In this document: piece after piece, positions 43,316-53,634 of the stretch
Position numbering within the stretch: position 1 is the stretch's first letter
Layout of the letters: each line of letters begins with the position of its first letter
Source: Thermincola carboxydiphila
Lineage (GTDB): Bacteria > Bacillota > Thermincolia > Thermincolales > UBA2595
Reading direction: 5' to 3'
Length of the DNA stretch: 64,000 nt
NCBI GenBank assembly: GCA_016841725.1
Contig: JAENYP010000008.1
Coordinates: 62,001-126,000, forward strand
Position numbers and translations under genes: made by a program
The notes under the pieces: model-generated
Told to the model about the DNA's origin: nothing
Seen by the model: only the letters and a program-made list of their open reading frames with translations
The model's database searches: none

Positions 43316-45958
43316 TTACTGCAAACTTTTCAACCTTTCCTCCAAAGCACTTTTCTTTTCCATGAATCCGTCCTGTTTGGCCTTTTCTTTTTCAATTACA
43401 TCAGCAGGCGCTTTATCAAGGAATCCCTTATTGGATAGTTTCCCATTAACCCGGATAAGTTCTTTCTCCAAAGCGGCCAGTTCTTTCCGGAGCCTGGCAA
43501 TCTCTTTGTCAATATCAATCAGGCCCTTAAGGGGCATAAATATTTCCAAACCCCCGGTCATAGCTGTCACAGCCTGTTCCGGCTTGGTATTCAAAGAACG
43601 GGCAACCGCCATTTCCGATGCTGCTCCTAACTGTTCAACATATTCCCTGCCGTCATTTAGAGCAGCATAATTCATCTCGGTATTTGCAGCAATAATTATT
43701 TCTGCTTTTCGTGAAGGCGGGACATTCATCTCACCCCTAATGTTCCTTACAGCTTTTACTGTTTCCATGACCACAGTCATTTTTTCCACTGATTCATCAT
43801 CATTTAATGAATCACTGTAAACGGGCCACTCCTGGGTCATAATGGTTGCTCCCTCGTGGGGCAGGTGCTGCCAGATTTCCTCAGTAATAAACGGCATCAT
43901 CGGGTGCAGCAGTTTAAGGGTGTTTGACAGCACGTACCATAGTACATATTGGGCTGTTTTTTTGCTGGCCTCATCTTTTTTCCCATACAAAGCCGGTTTA
44001 ACCAGCTCAATATACCAGTCACAGAACTCGTTCCAGATAAATTCGTATATTATTTTGGCCGCTTCGCCCAGGTCGTATCTCTCCAGGTTCCGGGCAACTT
44101 CCCTGGCAGTTTCATTATAACGGGACAAAATCCACCGGTCTGCCAGGGAATATTCCTGACCGACTTCTTCCGGGCTGAACCCTTCAAGGTTCATCATGAC
44201 AAACCGGGAAGCATTCCATATTTTGTTGGCAAAATTCCGCGTGTTCTCCAGACGCTCAAAGTGGAACCTCAAATCGTTCCCCGGGGTATTGCCTGTAATC
44301 AGCATAAACCTGAGAGTATCGGCACCAAATTTGTCAATGACTTCTATGGGGTCAACACCGTTATTCAGAGACTTACTCATCTTCCTGCCCTGGGAGTCCA
44401 GTATCAGGCCATGGATGAAGACTTCGGCAAAGGGAGGCTCCTTCATAAATTCCAGACCCATAAATATCATCCTGGCCACCCAGAAGAATATGATATCCCT
44501 GCCGGTGACCAGAACCGATGTGGGATAGAAATGTTCCAGTTCAGTGGTTTTTTCCGGCCAGCCCAGGGTGGAGAAGGGCCACAGACCCGAACTGAACCAG
44601 GTATCCAGCACATCAGGGTCCTGTTCCAGCTGTTGGCTGCTGCATTTATTACAACTGGCAGGAACTTCAGTATCACAAATAATCTCGCCACATTCCCGGC
44701 AGTACCATACAGGTATCCGGTGGCCCCACCACAACTGGCGCGATATGCACCAGTCGCGGATGTTTTCCATCCAGTTGAGATAGACCTTGGTAAACCTCTC
44801 CGGGACAAACTTGATCCTGCCCTCTTTGGCTGCCCTGATAGCCGGTTCAGCCAGGGGCTTCATTTTGACGAACCACTGCTTGGAAATCATTGGCTCAACA
44901 GTTGTCGCACACCGGTAACACTGGCCTACCGAATGAGTGTGGTCCTCAACCTTGAGAAGGAAACCGCCTTCCTCCAGTTCCTTGAGAATCTCCCTGCGGC
45001 ATTCGTACCTATCCATGCCCTGATACTTGCCTGCCTCATCATTCATGGTGCCGTCAAGATTCATGACATTGATTTCCGGAAGGTTGTGCCTCTTGCCAAC
45101 CTCAAAGTCGTTGGGGTCATGAGCAGGAGTAATTTTAACTACACCTGTCCCGAACTCGGGGTCAACATAGGCATCGGCAACTACCGGGATTTCCCTGCCC
45201 ACAATGGGAAGGATCACGGTTTTGCCTACCAGGTGACCATATCTTTCATCATCAGGATGGACTGCCACGGCAGTATCACCAAGCATAGTTTCCGGCCGTG
45301 TTGTAGCCAGGTATACATATTCATCACTGTGTTTTACCGGATACCTCAGATGATAAAAATGACCGCCCTGCTCCTCATGTTCCACCTCAATATCCGAAAT
45401 AGTGGTACGGCATTTGGGACACCAGTTTATAATGTAATTATCCTGGTAAATCAACCCCTTGCGGTACAGGTCCACAAAGACCTTCTGAACCGCCTTAGAA
45501 CATCCCTCATCCATGGTAAACCTTTCCCGGTCCCAGTCACAGGAAGAACCGATAACCCTCAACTGACCGGCTATCCTATCATGGTACAGTTCTTTCCATT
45601 CCCAGACACGTTTGAGGAACTTTTCCCGGCCCAGGTCATATTTGGACAGGCCTTCTTTGGCAATCTGCTCTTCAACCTTGGCCTGGGTGGCAATCCCGGC
45701 ATGGTCGGTCCCTGGCATCCAAAGGGCATTATACCCCTGCATCCGCCGCCACCTGGTAAGGATGTCCTGAAGCGTATTATCCATAGCATGTCCCATGTGC
45801 AGGGCCCCGGTGACATTGGGCGGGGGCATCACAATAGTAAACGGTTTCTTATCCTTTTCCACTTCAGCATGGAAAAAACCGTTTGTTTCCCAGAAGTCAT
45901 AAAGTCTCTTTTCAACCTGCTGCGGGTCATAAGTTGTCGGTATGTTTTTCTGTTCCAT
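43316..45958 (-). CDS. valS: Valyl-tRNA synthetase
   Basis: ValS charges tRNA-Val. The 880-residue class I enzyme has the HIGH-type motif [11 protein letters not shown] (about 50-60), KMSKS (in [10 protein letters not shown], about 525), an editing domain between them and a C-terminal coiled coil (about 815-880). It lies downstream of a valine T-box leader, so its expression should rise when tRNA-Val is uncharged. folC follows 55 bases downstream. Confidence 0.97.
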   Translation of the reverse strand: MEQKNIPTTYDPQQVEKRLYDFWETNGFFHAEVEKDKKPFTIVMPPPNVTGALHMGHAMDNTLQDILTRWRRMQGYNALWMPGTDHAGIATQAKVEEQIAKEGLSKYDLGREKFLKRVWEWKELYHDRIAGQLRVIGSSCDWDRERFTMDEGCSKAVQKVFVDLYRKGLIYQDNYIINWCPKCRTTISDIEVEHEEQGGHFYHLRYPVKHSDEYVYLATTRPETMLGDTAVAVHPDDERYGHLVGKTVILPIVGREIPVVADAYVDPEFGTGVVKITPAHDPNDFEVGKRHNLPEINVMNLDGTMNDEAGKYQGMDRYECRREILKELEEGGFLLKVEDHTHSVGQCYRCATTVEPMISKQWFVKMKPLAEPAIRAAKEGRIKFVPERFTKVYLNWMENIRDWCISRQLWWGHRIPVWYCRECGEIICDTEVPASCNKCSSQQLEQDPDVLDTWFSSGLWPFSTLGWPEKTTELEHFYPTSVLVTGRDIIFFWVARMIFMGLEFMKEPPFAEVFIHGLILDSQGRKMSKSLNNGVDPIEVIDKFGADTLRFMLITGNTPGNDLRFHFERLENTRNFANKIWNASRFVMMNLEGFSPEEVGQEYSLADRWILSRYNETAREVARNLERYDLGEAAKIIYEFIWNEFCDWYIELVKPALYGKKDEASKKTAQYVLWYVLSNTLKLLHPMMPFITEEIWQHLPHEGATIMTQEWPVYSDSLNDDESVEKMTVVMETVKAVRNIRGEMNVPPSRKAEIIIAANTEMNYAALNDGREYVEQLGAASEMAVARSLNTKPEQAVTAMTGGLEIFMPLKGLIDIDKEIARLRKELAALEKELIRVNGKLSNKGFLDKAPADVIEKEKAKQDGFMEKKSALEERLKSLQ

Positions 45959-45986
45959 TTTTCATCCTCCTCTAAAAGTAACCGGC

Positions 45987-46266
45987 AAAAAATAAAAAAA
46001 CTCCTTTATCCTGTAAGGACGAAAGAAGTTTCCGCGGTACCACCTTAGTTCCGGACACCTTTTGGTTCCGGCTCTCCTGATTTGCTGTAACGGGCTGCCC
46101 GGCGCCGCCTACTAAAAGCTTTCGGCGGCACAACTCCGGAGCGACTTCGAATCCTTTAACCACCAGGGAGCCTTTCAGCCAGGGGCCACCCCTCTCTGTG
46201 AGGTCAGGTAATTCTACTACTCTCCTTCAACGCATATAAAAATAATATCTAATTTAATATGTCTGA
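45987..46266 (-). ncRNA. T-box riboswitch, valine specific
   Basis: The conserved T-box sequence AAGGTGGTACCGCGG lies at 46032-46046 on the minus strand, and a terminator hairpin (arms near AACTTCTTTCGTCC and GGATAAAGGAGTT, then T-rich) ends at about 45987. In the stem I region a GTC codon at 46143-46145 follows GAA, matching a valine specifier. The leader is therefore expected to sense uncharged tRNA-Val and antiterminate valS. Confidence 0.93.
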
Positions 46267-46273
46267 AATATAT

Positions 46274-46301
46274 ATTATAACAAACCGGGCGGTATTGTCA
46301 A
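46274..46301 (-). promoter_or_regulatory. Promoter of the valS T-box leader
   Basis: A perfect TTGACA (46296-46301) and a perfect TATAAT (46274-46279) are 16 bases apart on the minus strand, just before the T-box leader. The 46302-46555 stretch between here and the chemoreceptor holds no gene; I saw no clear promoter for the chemoreceptor. Confidence 0.88.
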
Positions 46302-46555
46302 ACGTATCTTTAAATGGCATGTATCGGGTCCGTTTGGGCAGTTTCCCTTTAACTTCCCGCTTGCCTGTTCCTATTTTATAGTATTTTAATGTAAAGATTT
46401 TTGTTGTTATTTACGATAGTACTACAGATGTGGTTTTTTGACTGTCTGAGTAAAGAAATCTGTCTGATAAGGAGGGATAATAGCAATTCAGGTCTTAATC
46501 TAGTTATTGTGCAGTATTTAAAACATTATCAGGAGTATGGGAAGGTGAAATTATT

Positions 46556-48379
46556 ATGATTGGAAAGCTTGGCAAAAGCATCCAGTGGAAGGTCAACTTT
46601 ACAGCAGTGCTGATAATATGTGTTGCCCTTATAGTATCAACATTTGTGGGTTACCGGAGGGAATCCCGGACACTTCACCATGAACTCGAAGACAAAGGTA
46701 TGATGGTACTGGCGCCCTTTGTCAGTATGGCTCAGGATTCTGTTAACAGCAAAAATTATAACCTCTTAAGAGATGCTTACAAGGAACTTATGGAGTTTGA
46801 TGATGAGGTAAGATACCTGGTACTGGTCGATAAAGCCGGTAAAGCCTATGTTCACAGCAGTCTTGACAGAGAAGGCCGGGTTTTCAATGACCCGGTAGGT
46901 ATAAAGGCAGCCGAAGCCACCGCTCCCCTGGCCCAGTTATACAACCGTGATACAGGGGAATTGATTTACGACGTTTCATATCCGGTAAAGATTGACGGAC
47001 AGCATTGGGGAGCCATGAGGATGGGAATCCCGGTTGAGGTTCTGGAAATAGCCCAAACTGGCGCCCTTAAGTCCGCGGTTCTTGTTGCCGTCATCGTTAT
47101 CGCTGTTTCAGTTTTGCTGATGGCCTTTGTGGTGGGGCGTATCCTGACCCCGGTTAATCATGTAGTTGAAAAGACCCGGCTTATTTCTGAGGGAGATTTT
47201 ACCCAAACTATTGAAGTAAATTCAAATGATGAAATAGGTGCAATGGCCAATGCGTTTAATGAAATGGTCGCCAATATCCGTTCTCTGATTAATCAGGTTA
47301 AAGAGGCTGCTTCACATGTCGCGGAAACGAGCATACATCTGTCGAAAAACTCCGGCGAATCCTCCCTGGTGGTATCACGCGGCGCTGCCGCCGTTCAGGA
47401 AGTTGCTGCCGGAAATGCAAGCCTCTCACAAAGCATCTTTGAAATAGGTAAAGTAGTTGAGCAGTTGGGTGAAACCATCAGGCATATCGCCAGCGGCGCT
47501 CAGGAGCAGGCTTCATCAGTCAACAGGGTATCAACTTCAGTGGCGGAAATGGCGGCGGCAATAGAAGAAGTTGCTGCAAATGCCGGGCAGGTTTCTGAAA
47601 GTGCGATGAAAACATCTACTGTAGCCAAAAACGGCAGCCAGGCAGTTTTGGACACTATCAATGGAATGGGCAGGATAAAGGATAAGGTTTATGAAACTGC
47701 CGAGAAAATTAAGGAACTTGGACAGCGTTCTCAACAAATCGGTGAAATTATTGAAGTCATTGATGAAATTGCTGAACAGACAAACCTGCTGGCCTTAAAT
47801 GCCGCCATCGAAGCTGCAAGGGCCGGGGAACACGGAAAGGGTTTTGCTGTTGTGGCTGATGAAGTAAGAAAACTCGCCGAAAGGTCCGGCTCAGCTACCA
47901 AAGAAATAGTCGTTCTGGTAACAGATATCCGGAAGGGCATTGACCGGGCAGTGAACGCTATGGAAGAGGGAACCCATGAAGTTGAGGCCGGGGTTAACCT
48001 GGCAACAACGGCAGGCAAGGCTCTTGATGAAATTACGGCAACTGTCGGCGAAGTGCTTGACCAGGTGAATGCGATTTCGGCCGGCGCCCAACAGGCAGCT
48101 GCAGGCAGCGGTGAAGTTGTCCAAAGTATTGAAACTGTGGCTGCGGTAACTCAGGAAAATACTGCGGCAACAGAAGAGATGGCTGCAGGCAGTGACCAGG
48201 TAGTATCCTCTGTCAGCGATATTTCTGCAATCTCGGAAAAGAGCGCTTCTGCCGCTAATGAAATTTCGGCTTCCACTGAGGAAATGGCAGCCTCCATAGA
48301 AGAAATTGCCGCCTCATCCAAAATTCTTTCAGAGATGTCTGAGAAACTTGATTTACTTGTGCAGCAGTTCAAGGCTTAA
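46556..48379 (+). CDS. Methyl-accepting chemotaxis protein
   Basis: The 607-residue receptor has one transmembrane segment near the N-terminus (about 12-30), an extracytoplasmic sensing domain of single-cache size (about 31-170), a second membrane segment (about 175-200), a HAMP domain (about 200-255) and a long signalling domain. The hairpin tip [42 protein letters not shown] is intact, so it should bind CheA and CheW. GAAGGTGA precedes the ATG. It is a single gene on the plus strand, meeting a convergent gene at a shared terminator. Its ligand cannot be told from the sequence. Confidence 0.93.
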   Translation: MIGKLGKSIQWKVNFTAVLIICVALIVSTFVGYRRESRTLHHELEDKGMMVLAPFVSMAQDSVNSKNYNLLRDAYKELMEFDDEVRYLVLVDKAGKAYVHSSLDREGRVFNDPVGIKAAEATAPLAQLYNRDTGELIYDVSYPVKIDGQHWGAMRMGIPVEVLEIAQTGALKSAVLVAVIVIAVSVLLMAFVVGRILTPVNHVVEKTRLISEGDFTQTIEVNSNDEIGAMANAFNEMVANIRSLINQVKEAASHVAETSIHLSKNSGESSLVVSRGAAAVQEVAAGNASLSQSIFEIGKVVEQLGETIRHIASGAQEQASSVNRVSTSVAEMAAAIEEVAANAGQVSESAMKTSTVAKNGSQAVLDTINGMGRIKDKVYETAEKIKELGQRSQQIGEIIEVIDEIAEQTNLLALNAAIEAARAGEHGKGFAVVADEVRKLAERSGSATKEIVVLVTDIRKGIDRAVNAMEEGTHEVEAGVNLATTAGKALDEITATVGEVLDQVNAISAGAQQAAAGSGEVVQSIETVAAVTQENTAATEEMAAGSDQVVSSVSDISAISEKSASAANEISASTEEMAASIEEIAASSKILSEMSEKLDLLVQQFKA

Positions 48380-48384
48380 AACAA

Positions 48385-48410
48385 TCCGGGGCTGAATTCT
48401 CAGCCCCGGA
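48385..48410. terminator. Shared terminator for convergent genes
   Basis: A 10-base-pair palindrome, TCCGGGGCTG with CAGCCCCGGA (loop AATTCT), lies between the chemoreceptor (plus) and the small membrane gene (minus). Flanking runs are only moderately A/T-rich, so termination may be in both directions but imperfect. Confidence 0.75.
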
Positions 48411-48813
48411 GATATCTTCTTCTGACCCTTCGCCTCCTCAGAGGCCTCAGGTTAATTCCGGTCACTCCTCCAAATGCCCCGGTAAGTAATATTCCGGACG
48501 AGGAAACCAGGGCAGCCGCCCCAAACTCAGCAGTTGGGAACATTACTGCTTTCAGGACCATGATTACAGTCAGGTAAAATACAGCTACAACTCCTCCGTG
48601 AAGCCAACCAAGAGTACCGCCTGCCATCCCTCCGCTCAGGCCGCCAAGAAAGATGCTTATCAAGGCCACTGCAATTAGCCCCGGCCGCAGGTAAACCACC
48701 TCTGACTCTGTTACGGCCCCATAAACAGCCAGAGCCGCAAGCCCCAGGATGGCACTGGTAAACGCCGTTTTCCCCCCGGCGCTTAGGGATTCCAGAAACG
48801 ACCTCAGATTCAC
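48400..48813 (-). CDS. TIGR04086-type membrane protein
   Basis: The 137-residue protein has four hydrophobic segments and a basic C-terminal tail rich in Arg (LRPLRRRRVRRRYLRG). Glycine-rich blocks such as FLGGLSGGMAGGTLGWLHGG match the TIGR04086/YrzE type of small Firmicute membrane proteins, whose function is not known. It starts 15 bases after the antiporter gene, so the two are probably cotranscribed. Confidence 0.75.
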   Translation of the reverse strand: MNLRSFLESLSAGGKTAFTSAILGLAALAVYGAVTESEVVYLRPGLIAVALISIFLGGLSGGMAGGTLGWLHGGVVAVFYLTVIMVLKAVMFPTAEFGAAALVSSSGILLTGAFGGVTGINLRPLRRRRVRRRYLRG

Positions 48814-48828
48814 ACCCCTACCTCCATC

Positions 48829-49827
48829 CTATATTTTATGTCCTATGATAAGGAACAGGAACAGGCTGTAAAACACCCCTCCTGATAAAAGAGTATATGC
48901 CCTCAGGTAACCCTTAAGGGACAGGAACACATATATCATCGCCGCAGATGCCAGGGCGACCAGGGCACAGGTGAAAGCCGCAGTATTCAGTACCCATGGT
49001 GTCATCACAATACCTATAGCCGGAATAATGGAACTCTGAAACACCATAGCCCCTGTTATATTCCCCAAGGCCAGGGTATCTTTTCCCCTGCTGACCCAGA
49101 TTATGCTGTTGAATTTTTCGGGCAGTTCTGTAGCTATAGGAGTGATCACTACCGAAAGAATAAAAGGAGAGATGTCCATTACAGCTGCCATTTTTTCCAT
49201 TGAGTGGACAAATAATTCTGCTCCTCCTATAATTCCGCCAACCGCTGTTAGTACCTGTAACAGGATAAAGCGGAACCGCGGCACAACCGATGTCCGATTC
49301 AGCAGCAAAGGCTTCAGTTCTTCTCCTGCCACGCATTCCCCACCCGTAATGGTCTTATAGGCATATACGCCATATGCGGCTACCAGCCCGGCTGCCAGAA
49401 TCAGTTTATATGAATGATTACTTAACAAGGCTGCCAGTATTGCTGTGGAATAAATGATCAGAAAGAATTTCAGGTCCCGCTGCATCACTCTGTTGTCAAT
49501 CATCATGGTGGCCCTTCTCCTGCCAAGAAGGGCAAGAATCAGAGCCGCAGTTCCGGTAACAAAAAGGGCCAGGGTACCCAGCATAAAAGGGGCCCCAAGA
49601 ATAGCGCCGACACCTATTTCTGTCGATGCCTGACTGGCTCCCAGTCCGATAGCGATCACCGGAACCAGTGTTTCAGGCAGCGCTGTGCCTACTGCTGCCA
49701 GTATACTGCCTACAGCCCCTTCTGAAAGCTTCATCCGGCGCCCCAGCCATTCTATCCCGTTGGTAAAAAGCTCGGCACTCACCAGGATTATTCCCAGGCC
49801 CATTAATAGCGTGCCGATATTGGCCAT
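48829..49827 (-). CDS. Sodium/calcium exchanger family antiporter
   Basis: The 332-residue protein belongs to the calcium:cation antiporter (CaCA) family with two inverted alpha repeats. The first has GSILAAVGTALPETLVP (about residues 40-56), the second ATELPEKFNSIIW (about 235-247). About ten hydrophobic segments are present. It could exchange Na+ or H+ for Ca2+, but the ion is not settled by sequence. It starts after the palindromic repeats at 49911-50493 and precedes the TIGR04086 gene. Confidence 0.9.
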   Translation of the reverse strand: MANIGTLLMGLGIILVSAELFTNGIEWLGRRMKLSEGAVGSILAAVGTALPETLVPVIAIGLGASQASTEIGVGAILGAPFMLGTLALFVTGTAALILALLGRRRATMMIDNRVMQRDLKFFLIIYSTAILAALLSNHSYKLILAAGLVAAYGVYAYKTITGGECVAGEELKPLLLNRTSVVPRFRFILLQVLTAVGGIIGGAELFVHSMEKMAAVMDISPFILSVVITPIATELPEKFNSIIWVSRGKDTLALGNITGAMVFQSSIIPAIGIVMTPWVLNTAAFTCALVALASAAMIYVFLSLKGYLRAYTLLSGGVFYSLFLFLIIGHKI

Positions 49828-49910
49828 CTCACCACCTCTTTCCGCATATATTAAAATATGCAGAAGATGGCGGTTTAATGCCCTGAAAAAAAGGCCTGCT
49901 TTTTTTCCAA

Positions 49911-50084
49911 TAGTAGACTCCGGAAATGACCGTTAATATCATATGGTGACGCGTTGCACCGATTTTCCGCACTGCCGCCTGCGAGTCTAAGCTGCCACCC
50001 CTCCGGCAGCAAGACTCGTAACGGCGGCAGTGCCAGGAAAATCTTGTACAACACCTCACCATATGCCACGGTCATTTCCGGAGC
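49911..50084. repeat. Palindromic element family 2, expanded copy
   Basis: This 174-base copy shares with 16165-16272 the left end TAGTA, the outer arms CGGAAATGACCG / CGGTCATTTCCG, the core GCACCGATTTTCCGCACTG and the right arm CACCATAT / CCACGG. Its apex is enlarged by about 70 bases forming nested stems: GATTTTCC / GGAAAATC, CACTGCCGCC / GGCGGCAGTG, and GAGTCT with GCTGCC / GGCAGC inside. It lies next to two family 1 copies in the gap before engB. Confidence 0.85.
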
Positions 50085-50138
50085 CTATACATTTTTAAAT
50101 TAGCTGCATGTTTTCGAGCCTTAAAGATATTATTAAGA

Positions 50139-50253
50139 TAGGGGTAGATGTATTCCGGAAGGCGGTGTCTGTCGTCAACCGGTCCAAAGCCGCTTTCAGC
50201 GGGTTTGGGTAACCGGTTGAGACGTAGCCCGCCAGAGGAATACATCTACCCCT
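50139..50253 (+). repeat. Palindromic element family 1, medium copy
   Basis: The outer stem GGGGTAGATGTATTCC pairs with GGAATACATCTACCCC. Inside are GGAA, the stem GGCGG / CCGCC, GTAGC, and an apical insert of about 60 bases with nested stems AACCGGT / ACCGGTT and CCGC / GCGG. The layout matches 37686-37749 and 50317-50493. The whole 49828-50519 gap holds no coding gene; it is filled by these elements and short AT-rich spacers. Confidence 0.88.
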
Positions 50254-50316
50254 AAAAATTTATAGGCAATATGAACTCGCACGCTTAAAGAGAGCTGTTC
50301 TGCTGTACTATAAAAC

Positions 50317-50493
50317 AAGAGAGTGGCAGATATGTTCCGGAAGGATGAGTCTGACGTCCGCTTGTCGGCCATGGCATCTCTTAGCGCTTTAGCGCTTAGA
50401 GATGGCGGTACCCTTGGGGTAAATCCGCAAATGCGGGAGCCGGTAACAAGCGGAGTTGTAGCCATCCTAGAGGAATGTATCTGCCACTCTCTT
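50317..50493 (+). repeat. Palindromic element family 1, large branched copy
   Basis: The outer stem AGAGAGTGGCAGAT pairs with ATCTGCCACTCTCT with G-T pairs further in. It has GGAA, the stem GGATG / CATCC (a compensatory change from the other copies), and GTAGC. The apex, about 110 bases, forms a stem CCGCTTGT / ACAAGCGG enclosing three hairpins: TAGCGC / GCGCTTA, TACCC / GGGTA, and CCGCA / TGCGG. It ends 26 bases from the engB stop. Confidence 0.88.
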
Positions 50494-50519
50494 AATTTAA
50501 GGCAAAACGTCTCTCTTTT

Positions 50520-51104
50520 TCAGATCATTTTTTCACCGATTAATTTCCACAACTCATCCTTGCCCTGGCCGGTTTCTGCAGAAAAGGCAATTACCGGCGT
50601 GTCGGGGAACGGGACAAGGGTTTCCTTGATCAAACGGGTGTGCTTCGGCCAATTTCCCCGTGCTATTTTATCTGCCTTTGTGGTTACCAGGATTGTGGGA
50701 ATGCCGAAATGCTTCAGCCATTCGTGCATCTGGACATCCTCCCTGCTGGGGGCATGCCTGATATCAATCAATTGAATAACTGCCCTAAGGTTGTCCCTGT
50801 TGAGGAGATATTCCTCAATCATTTTACCCCACGCAGCCTTTTCCACCCTGGAGACTTTGGCAAACCCATAACCCGGCAGGTCCACAAAATAAAAACTGTC
50901 ATTTATGTGATAGAAATTCAGGAGCCTGGTCTTACCGGGACTTCCGCTGGTCCTGGCCAGCGCCTTCCGTTTAACCAGCCTGTTAATCAGGGATGATTTA
51001 CCCACATTTGACCGTCCGGCAAAGGCTATTTCGGGCTGTCCGCCCTCCGGGTACTGTTTAGGCCCAACAGCGCTGATTACATATTCGGCAGAAACTATGC
51101 GCAT
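50520..51104 (-). CDS. engB: Ribosome biogenesis GTPase EngB (YsxC)
   Basis: EngB is an essential GTPase in late 50S assembly. The 194-residue protein has G1 [12 protein letters not shown] (about residues 30-41), G3 [10 protein letters not shown] (about 76-85) and the G4 TKADK (about 145). It starts 1 base after lon, the usual Firmicute pairing, so the two are cotranscribed. A palindromic element lies just downstream and may act on its 3' end. Confidence 0.96.
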   Translation of the reverse strand: MRIVSAEYVISAVGPKQYPEGGQPEIAFAGRSNVGKSSLINRLVKRKALARTSGSPGKTRLLNFYHINDSFYFVDLPGYGFAKVSRVEKAAWGKMIEEYLLNRDNLRAVIQLIDIRHAPSREDVQMHEWLKHFGIPTILVTTKADKIARGNWPKHTRLIKETLVPFPDTPVIAFSAETGQGKDELWKLIGEKMI

Positions 51105-51105
51105 C

Positions 51106-53499
51106 CTAAGCCTTCCTTAGGGCCCGTGCCAAAACCTGATCCATATGCTCCACCAGGACAAATTCCAGCTTGTTTTTAACCTTGTGTGGAATATCTTCCA
51201 GGTCCTTACGGTTTTCTGCAGGCAGGATAACAGTCTTAACCCCTGCCCGGTGGGCTGCCAGTACCTTTTCCTTAACCCCGCCGATAGGGAGTACCCGCCC
51301 GCGCAGCGTAATTTCACCGGTCATGGCTATATCACTGGCTGTCTTTCTATTGGTCAGCGCCGAAGCAATGGCTGTGGCCATGGTAATTCCGGCTGAAGGC
51401 CCGTCTTTGGGTATGGCCCCTTCAGGAACATGGATGTGAATATCGTATTTTTCATAAAACTCCTGCGCGATCCCCAGTTCTTCTGCCTTGGAACGGATAT
51501 AACTGAAACCGGCTTGTGCCGATTCTTTCATGACATCGCCAAGTTTCCCCGTAAGGGTTAGCTTACCGGTCCCCTTCAGGGCGGTTACTTCTATGGCCAG
51601 TACATCGCCGCCTGTTTCTGTCCAGGCCAGTCCTGTAGCTATACCTATCTCATCCTCTTTTTCTGCGACACCGTACCTGAAACGCGGTATCCCCAGGAAC
51701 TGGTTGAGGTTCTGGATAGTTGCCTTGATGCTTTTTGTTTTCCCCTGGACAATATCCCGGGCCGCTTTCCTGCATATAGTTGCAATAGTGCGTTCCAGGT
51801 TACGTACTCCGGCTTCCCTGGTATACTCCCTGATTATCTTGCGAACAGTGTTTTCGGAAATCGAGAGCATTTTGTTTTTCAGCCCGTGTTCCCTGAGCTG
51901 TTTGGGAATCAGGTATCTGGAAGCAATATTAACCTTCTCTTCCTCGGTGTAACCTGAAAGATAAATAACCTCCATCCGGTCCAGCAGCGGACGCGGAATC
52001 GGATGCATTGTATTGGCAGTCGTGATAAACATTACATTCGATAAATCAAATGAGGCCTCTATATAGTGGTCACTAAAAGAGTTGTTCTGCTCAGGGTCAA
52101 GGACCTCCAGCAGGGCAGCCGAAGGATCGCCCCGAAAATCCATACTCATCTTGTCTATTTCATCCAGCAGAAAAACAGGGTTACTGGAACCGGCCTGCCT
52201 GATTCCCTGAATAATCCGGCCAGGTAAAGCCCCCACATAGGTGCGGCGGTGCCCCCTGATTTCGGCCTCGTCACGCACTCCCCCCAGAGACATGCGGACA
52301 AATTTGCGTTCCAGGGCCCGGGCAATAGATTTAGCCAGGGAAGTTTTACCCACCCCGGGCGGCCCCACGAAACATAAGATGGGTCCTTTCATCTTTTTGG
52401 CCAGTTTCCTGATGGCAAGATACTCCAGTATCCTGTCTTTAACTTTATCCAATCCGTAGTGATCTTCATTGAGAATAACTTCAGCCTTGTTAATATCAAG
52501 ACTGTCTTTGGTTCTCTTAGTCCAGGGCAGGACCAGAAGCCAGTCAAGGTAAGTCCTGATAACGCCCGACTCTGCAGCCATCGGAGGCATTTTCTCCAGA
52601 CGCTCTACTTCTTTGAGGGCCTTTTCCTCAACTTCCTTCGGCAGCTTGGCCTTGGCTATTTTATCCCTGTATTCTTCACTTTCAGCTACCTTTTCGTCTT
52701 TTTCACCAAGCTCTTTTTGAATAGCCTTTAGTTGTTCCCTCAGGTAGTATTCTTTTTGGGTCTTCTCCATCTGTTTCCTGACCCTGAGGTTGATTTTCCG
52801 TTCCAGTTCCAGAATCTCAAGCTCTTTTGTCACAATTTCACAAAGAATCTCCAGCCTCACGGCGATGTCGACAGCCTCCAGAACCCGCTGTTTGTCTTCG
52901 ATTTTCAGAGCCAAATGTGATGCTATTATGTCGGCAAGTCTCCCCGGTTCTTCCAGGTTAACAACTGTAACTACCGTTTCCGGAGGGATTCTCTTGCTCA
53001 TTTTGACATAGTGCTCAAACTGGTTAACCAGGCTCCGCATCAAAGCCTCAATCTCTGCCGTAACATTCCCGGTCTCAGGATATTCCGTAACCTCCACCTT
53101 AAAATAAGGTTCATGATCAACATAACTTTCAATTTTCGCCCTTGACAGTCCTTCCACCAGAACCCTTATTGTTCCTCCCGGCAGCTTTAGCAGCTGCTTT
53201 ATTTCAGCCACGGTTCCGATTTCATAGATATCCTCTTCAGCCGGTTCATCGGTTTGGGCCTCTTTCTGGGTAGCCAAAAAAATGATTCTGTCCTGAATCA
53301 TCGTTTCTTCAATAGCCTTGACTGATTTCTCCCGTCCCACATCCAGGTGTATAATCATATACGGGAAGACCAGTATGCCTCGTAAAGGGAGCAGAGGAAG
53401 CCGACGTTTGATTTCTGTTAGTTCTTCCTGCTTTTTTGCCCTGACTTTTCTCGCTTCTGTTACCTCACCGGTTTCTTTAGTCTTACTCTGTTCCGCCAA
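51106..53499 (-). CDS. lon: ATP-dependent protease Lon
   Basis: Lon degrades damaged and some regulatory proteins in the cytosol. The 797-residue protein has the N-terminal substrate domain (about 40-245), an AAA+ module with Walker [10 protein letters not shown] (about 375-383), and a C-terminal protease with the catalytic Ser in KDGPSAG (about 698) and the Lys in [10 protein letters not shown] (about 741). GGAGGTGA eight bases before the TTG at 53499 sets the start; a GTG four codons earlier overlaps it. engB follows. A promoter lies at 53555-53584. Confidence 0.97.
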   Translation of the reverse strand: MAEQSKTKETGEVTEARKVRAKKQEELTEIKRRLPLLPLRGILVFPYMIIHLDVGREKSVKAIEETMIQDRIIFLATQKEAQTDEPAEEDIYEIGTVAEIKQLLKLPGGTIRVLVEGLSRAKIESYVDHEPYFKVEVTEYPETGNVTAEIEALMRSLVNQFEHYVKMSKRIPPETVVTVVNLEEPGRLADIIASHLALKIEDKQRVLEAVDIAVRLEILCEIVTKELEILELERKINLRVRKQMEKTQKEYYLREQLKAIQKELGEKDEKVAESEEYRDKIAKAKLPKEVEEKALKEVERLEKMPPMAAESGVIRTYLDWLLVLPWTKRTKDSLDINKAEVILNEDHYGLDKVKDRILEYLAIRKLAKKMKGPILCFVGPPGVGKTSLAKSIARALERKFVRMSLGGVRDEAEIRGHRRTYVGALPGRIIQGIRQAGSSNPVFLLDEIDKMSMDFRGDPSAALLEVLDPEQNNSFSDHYIEASFDLSNVMFITTANTMHPIPRPLLDRMEVIYLSGYTEEEKVNIASRYLIPKQLREHGLKNKMLSISENTVRKIIREYTREAGVRNLERTIATICRKAARDIVQGKTKSIKATIQNLNQFLGIPRFRYGVAEKEDEIGIATGLAWTETGGDVLAIEVTALKGTGKLTLTGKLGDVMKESAQAGFSYIRSKAEELGIAQEFYEKYDIHIHVPEGAIPKDGPSAGITMATAIASALTNRKTASDIAMTGEITLRGRVLPIGGVKEKVLAAHRAGVKTVILPAENRKDLEDIPHKVKNKLEFVLVEHMDQVLARALRKA

Positions 53500-53554
53500 T
53501 TTAAAGGTCACCTCCGAATCAGGTCAGTTTCGACCGCTATAAGATACATTATTT

Positions 53555-53584
53555 ATTATATACCTTTTTTTAGTTTCCCTGCAA
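53555..53584 (-). promoter_or_regulatory. Probable promoter of lon-engB
   Basis: TATAAT (53555-53560) and TTGCAG (53579-53584) are 18 bases apart on the minus strand, about 55 bases before the lon start. The -35 match is moderate. No CIRCE or other heat-shock operator was found nearby. Confidence 0.65.
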
Positions 53585-53601
53585 GCCACTGAAATTAATT
53601 T

Positions 53602-53632
53602 AAAAGCCCCATCACATTTTGGGGCTTTTTTA
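53602..53632 (-). terminator. Rho-independent terminator after lonB
   Basis: The stem AAAAGCCCC / GGGGCTTTT with an 10-base AT-rich loop and flanking T residues lies just past the lonB stop. Confidence 0.9.
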
Positions 53633-53634
53633 AA

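Noticed and set aside
43949-46048. Long plus-strand reading frame of 699 codons opposite valS
   Set aside because: It lies exactly antisense to valS and its T-box leader and its composition is what a shadow of a codon-biased gene gives; no ribosome-binding site or domain.
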